Notes under the pieces: generated by a model
Told to the model about the DNA's origin: nothing
Database searches by the model: none
Seen by the model: only the letters and a program-made list of their open reading frames with translations
Made by a program: the position numbers and the translations under genes
NCBI GenBank assembly: GCA_023430465.1
Contig: JAEZAM010000145.1
Coordinates: 1 to 16,696 of the forward strand
DNA length: 16,696 bases
Reading direction: 5' to 3'
Source: Bacteroidota bacterium
GTDB lineage: Bacteria; Bacteroidota; Bacteroidia; Chitinophagales; Chitinophagaceae
Part shown: positions 14,060 through 16,696 of the stretch, piece after piece
Numbering within the stretch: the stretch's first letter is position 1
How the letters are laid out: every line of letters begins with the position of its first letter

Positions 14060-14878
14060 ATGACGAATCAGGCTGGTCGAAACTGGCGATCGAAGTTGCA
14101 CGATGTGATCTATGAATCAAACACACCGGCGGGAAAGCTATTTGATGTGTCCCTGCTTGTGTTGATCATTGCCAGTATCATCGTTGTCATGCTAGACAGC
14201 ATTCCGGCCTATGGTGCGCGCTATGGCGATCTTTTTCATGCGCTGGAATGGGGATTTACCATCATTTTTACCATTGAGTTCATCCTGCGCCTCCTGTCCC
14301 TTCATCAGCCCTGGCGGTACGTGCTCAGTTTCCTCGGCCTGGTGGATCTGCTGGCTATCATTCCGAGTTACCTGAGTTTGTTCTATGCGGGTGCCCAGGC
14401 CCTGCTCGTTTTCAGGGCGCTTCGCCTTCTGCGGGTATTCCGCATTTTCCGCCTGACGCATTTCATGAGCGAGATGCAGTTTCTCCTGGTAGCCATCCGG
14501 GGGAGCCTGCGGAAGATCGCCATTTTCATGCTGATTGTATTCACGATTGTTATCATACTGGGTTCCCTCATGCATCTCATCGAGCGCCGGCAAAACGGCT
14601 TCGAGAGTATCCCCGCCAGTATCTACTGGGCAATTGTCACCATCACAACGGTGGGATATGGTGATATCGCCCCTGCGACACCACTCGGCAAGCTCGTGGC
14701 GAGCGTAATCATGCTCATCGGTTATGGCATCATCGCTGTACCAACCGGTATTCTTACAACTGAGTTTGCCCTGGCCGCCTCCCGGAAGGAACAGCAACAT
14801 GAGGTTTGCCCGGTTTGCGGACGCGAGGGCCATGACGCCAACGCCAGTTTCTGTAAATATTGCGGGGGAAAACTTTAG
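14060..14878 (+). CDS. Voltage-gated-type potassium channel with C-terminal zinc ribbon
   Basis: The 272-aa protein has six membrane helices, S1 near 27-46 through S6 near 212-236. S4 carries arginines at 119, 122, 125, 128 and 131, spaced by three (FRALRLLRVFRIFRLTHF), the form of a voltage sensor. The pore has the selectivity filter TTVGYGD (196-202) before S6. It forms a tetramer in the inner membrane and passes K+ . After S6, the short tail holds CPVCG (C250, C253) and FCKYCG (C265, C268), a complete four-cysteine zinc ribbon, instead of a nucleotide-binding or RCK domain. The gene appears monocistronic, divergent from the response regulator. The long minus-strand frame at 14192-14899 is its shadow. 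High confidence for the channel and good confidence for the zinc ribbon. Confidence 0.95.
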   Translation: MTNQAGRNWRSKLHDVIYESNTPAGKLFDVSLLVLIIASIIVVMLDSIPAYGARYGDLFHALEWGFTIIFTIEFILRLLSLHQPWRYVLSFLGLVDLLAIIPSYLSLFYAGAQALLVFRALRLLRVFRIFRLTHFMSEMQFLLVAIRGSLRKIAIFMLIVFTIVIILGSLMHLIERRQNGFESIPASIYWAIVTITTVGYGDIAPATPLGKLVASVIMLIGYGIIAVPTGILTTEFALAASRKEQQHEVCPVCGREGHDANASFCKYCGGKL

Positions 14879-15150
14879 TGCTAAAGAGTTATGCACCATT
14901 CCTTTACTGCTGAAATGGGGATGCCCGGGGGCATAGTGTAGAAAAATATCCTCCTTCAGGTAAAGGTTGCAAGATTACCCCGGGTATACACTTAAACGAA
15001 TTGCCCTGAACTACCTCCACTACGACCGGGCCAACATTGTATTTATTGGCGATAGCATTGGTTGGTACCGATATCAGTGGTCAAACATTATATCAGGGCA
15101 TATAATTTGTGACTGTGACCTGCCGGATAACAACAAATAAATAGCAACTG
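14879..15150. other. 272-nt intergenic stretch after the channel gene
   Basis: It contains ATGCCC-GG-GGGCAT (14921-14934), a tight GC-rich inverted repeat of unclear role, and an open frame without ATG (14964-15140) whose translation includes IVFIGDSIGW, reminiscent of the catalytic block of GDSL/SGNH hydrolases. TATAATTTG at 15101-15109 is a near miss to a promoter box for the next gene. Confidence 0.35.
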
Positions 15151-15396
15151 ATGTCAAGCTCTGATACAATGGACAACGTAACCCTGCCCGAAACAGCCTC
15201 TTCAGTGCCTGTCCCTGAGCCATCCAGGACCCGCCTTGCATTCCGTAGTCACATCAAATTATTGGCCTTTCTCGTTGCCGTCTATGCGCTGATCTTCAAT
15301 CGTGCATTGCACGAGGGAAAACAGGTGCGCCAGCCCACACTGGTTAAGACTGTTCCGATAGAGAGCAGCACCATGACGGCCTCGTATATCCGATAA
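15151..15396 (+). CDS. Small single-TM protein (81 aa)
   Basis: The first 30 residues are polar and Pro/Ser/Thr-rich, followed by one membrane helix at about 33-52 (HIKLLAFLVAVYALIFN) and a polar tail ending VPIESSTMTASYIR. With R26, R28 and R32 before the helix, the N terminus probably stays in the cytoplasm. A second ATG at 15169 is possible as start. No family is recognised. The stop lies 12 bp before the sugar dehydrogenase lipoprotein, so the two are probably co-transcribed, and the small protein may help anchor or link it to an electron acceptor; that is speculation from position. Confidence 0.6.
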   Translation: MSSSDTMDNVTLPETASSVPVPEPSRTRLAFRSHIKLLAFLVAVYALIFNRALHEGKQVRQPTLVKTVPIESSTMTASYIR

Positions 15397-15408
15397 CCAA
15401 AGTATAAT

Positions 15409-16696
15409 ATGATCCATAAAAAACTGGCTGGCGGACTGCTTGCCACCCTGGCTCTTGCAGCCTGTAACAACCAGACGGCCTCCGAAAGCGCGGTTACTGA
15501 CACGGCCCTTCATGCGACCGCTCCTGGAGATACGCTACCGAAACCGTTCGCTACCAAGTCAAGCAACAATTTCAGCAAGGTGATCGGCTGGCCTGCCAAT
15601 GGCGCGCCTGTTGCTCCGGAAGGATTCACGGTAACCCGTTTTGCCGACAGCCTGGATAATCCACGATGGATCTATGTTGCGCCAAACGGGGATGTATTTG
15701 TGGCGGAGGCAAACAGTGAGATTACCGGTCTGAAAAAAATAGCCGCACAGGTGTCAGGCAAGGGAAAATCTCAGGATCTGGGTGAAGGCGCCAATCATGT
15801 ATTGCTGCTGCGTGATGCCAACAAGGATGGCAAGGTTGATCAGCGCTTTATCTTCGCCGACAATCTTAAACAACCGCTGGGCATGCTCGCTGTAGGCAAT
15901 TCGTTTTACATTGCCAATACTGATGCGGTTTTACAATTTCCCTATACTCCGGGCCTGACCAAACTCGAAGGAGCCGGTAAGCGGATCGTGGAGCTTCCAG
16001 CAAAAGGCTATAACAATCACTGGACCCGTAACATCATCACAAATGCGACCGGGGATAAACTTTACATCTCGGTTGGCTCGGCAAGCAACGTCGGTGAGCA
16101 TGGGATGGAGTATGAAGTACGCCGGGCAAATATCCTGGAGACCGCACTGGACGGGAGTGGAGAAAGGATCTATGCCTCAGGGCTGCGTAATCCTGTAGGT
16201 ATGGACTGGGCGCCTGGAACGAACGTGCTCTGGACTGCAGTGAATGAACGGGACGGCCTGGGAGATGACCTTGTGCCGGACTACATGACTTCGGTGCAGC
16301 CGGGAGGTTTTTATGGATGGCCTTATTCTTATTTCGGGAGACACGCTGATCCGAGGTTGAAAGACGATCCAAAGCCCGAACTTGTTAAGAAAGCTATCGT
16401 GCCTGATGTACCATTGGGGTCACATACCGCCTCGCTCGGGCTTGTATTCAATCGCCATAACGGTTTTCCTGAAAAATATAAAAGTGGTGCATTCGTGGGA
16501 CAGCACGGTTCCTGGAACCGTTCTCAACTGGCAGGTTATAAGGTGGTGTTCGTACCGTTCAGGGATGGGAAAGCTGCGGGCAAGCCCGAAGATTTTCTCA
16601 CGGGTTTCATCGCCAACGCCGACAAGAGTGAAGTGTATGGAAGGCCGGTAGGTGTTGCCCAACTGCCGGATGGTTCCTTGCTTGTAGCGGATGATG
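15409..16696 (+). CDS. PQQ-dependent sugar (sorbosone-type) dehydrogenase lipoprotein, 3' end cut
   Basis: 429 codons are visible and the frame runs off the window end. The start is a lipoprotein signal with LAAC, lipidated C19 (MIHKKLAGGLLATLALAAC). The rest has the repeated blade pattern of the soluble aldose/sorbosone dehydrogenase beta-propeller: NPRWIYVAPNGDVFVAE near residue 84-100, a DANKDGKVDQ loop that could bind calcium, then GLRNP (258-262), NERDGLGDD (279-287), YGWPY (302-306) and GQHGSWNRS (364-372). It would oxidise a sugar or related polyol in the periplasm using PQQ bound by the propeller. No PQQ synthesis gene is in the window. The missing end probably holds the last blade. 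Confidence 0.85.
   Translation, partial: MIHKKLAGGLLATLALAACNNQTASESAVTDTALHATAPGDTLPKPFATKSSNNFSKVIGWPANGAPVAPEGFTVTRFADSLDNPRWIYVAPNGDVFVAEANSEITGLKKIAAQVSGKGKSQDLGEGANHVLLLRDANKDGKVDQRFIFADNLKQPLGMLAVGNSFYIANTDAVLQFPYTPGLTKLEGAGKRIVELPAKGYNNHWTRNIITNATGDKLYISVGSASNVGEHGMEYEVRRANILETALDGSGERIYASGLRNPVGMDWAPGTNVLWTAVNERDGLGDDLVPDYMTSVQPGGFYGWPYSYFGRHADPRLKDDPKPELVKKAIVPDVPLGSHTASLGLVFNRHNGFPEKYKSGAFVGQHGSWNRSQLAGYKVVFVPFRDGKAAGKPEDFLTGFIANADKSEVYGRPVGVAQLPDGSLLVADD

Noticed and set aside
14192..14899. 235-codon minus-strand frame opposite the potassium channel
   Set aside because: Shadow of a strongly supported gene; composition is not protein-like and no family motif is visible.

Overview
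The window looks like a chromosomal segment of a Bacteroidota bacterium, most likely of the Chitinophagaceae type. The evidence is a SusC/SusD pair with the SusC/RagA plug signature, promoter boxes of the Bacteroidota form TTG-N19-20-TAnnTTTG, few Shine-Dalgarno sites, moderate GC, and several small proteins of kinds typical for that group. I see no transposase, integrase, CRISPR array, tRNA or rRNA. Taxonomy and product names rest on reading translations by eye, not on a database search.

Layout, left to right. (1) 52-3300: a 788-residue GAF-type protein, then a YycJ/WalJ-like metallo-beta-lactamase-fold nuclease that ends in a sliding-clamp-binding type motif and has a promoter placed so close to its ATG that the transcript may be leaderless. 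(2) 3467-4425: a disordered Gly/Asp/Glu-rich hydrophilic protein, a degenerate inverted-repeat element, and an 82-residue hypothetical protein. (3) 4575-6592: a compact three-gene signalling operon, consisting of a 7-TM membrane protein, a HisKA_3-type histidine kinase overlapping it by 40 nt, and a NarL-type response regulator that starts directly after the kinase stop. (4) 6594-6962, minus strand: a small HTH regulator with coiled-coil tail, separated by one base from the convergent response regulator, with inverted repeats over its likely promoter. (5) 6963-7467: a 505-nt noncoding stretch holding a 110-nt near-continuous hairpin that resembles a 6S-type RNA. (6) 7468-13134: a TlpA-like thiol oxidoreductase, SusC, SusD and, convergent, a small exported protein with a cysteine pair. 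(7) 13322-13885, minus strand: a single-domain response regulator, a possible 35-residue ORF and a 20-bp perfect-stem terminator. (8) 14060-14878: a six-TM voltage-gated-type potassium channel with a zinc ribbon at its C terminus, again with a near-leaderless promoter. (9) 15151 to the end: a small one-TM protein followed by a PQQ-dependent sugar dehydrogenase/sorbosone dehydrogenase-type lipoprotein cut by the window edge.

How the parts may work together. The 4575-6592 operon is best read as a split sensor: the membrane protein probably senses, and the one-TM kinase and DNA-binding regulator carry the signal to genes. The SusC/SusD pair would take up an oligomer (glycan or peptide) across the outer membrane. 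TlpA and the Cys-pair exported protein share its neighbourhood and hint at a periplasmic redox function. The strongest candidates for something worth following are the 110-nt RNA hairpin, the clamp-binding tail of the nuclease, the TlpA/SusCD/Cys-pair cluster and the split sensor operon.
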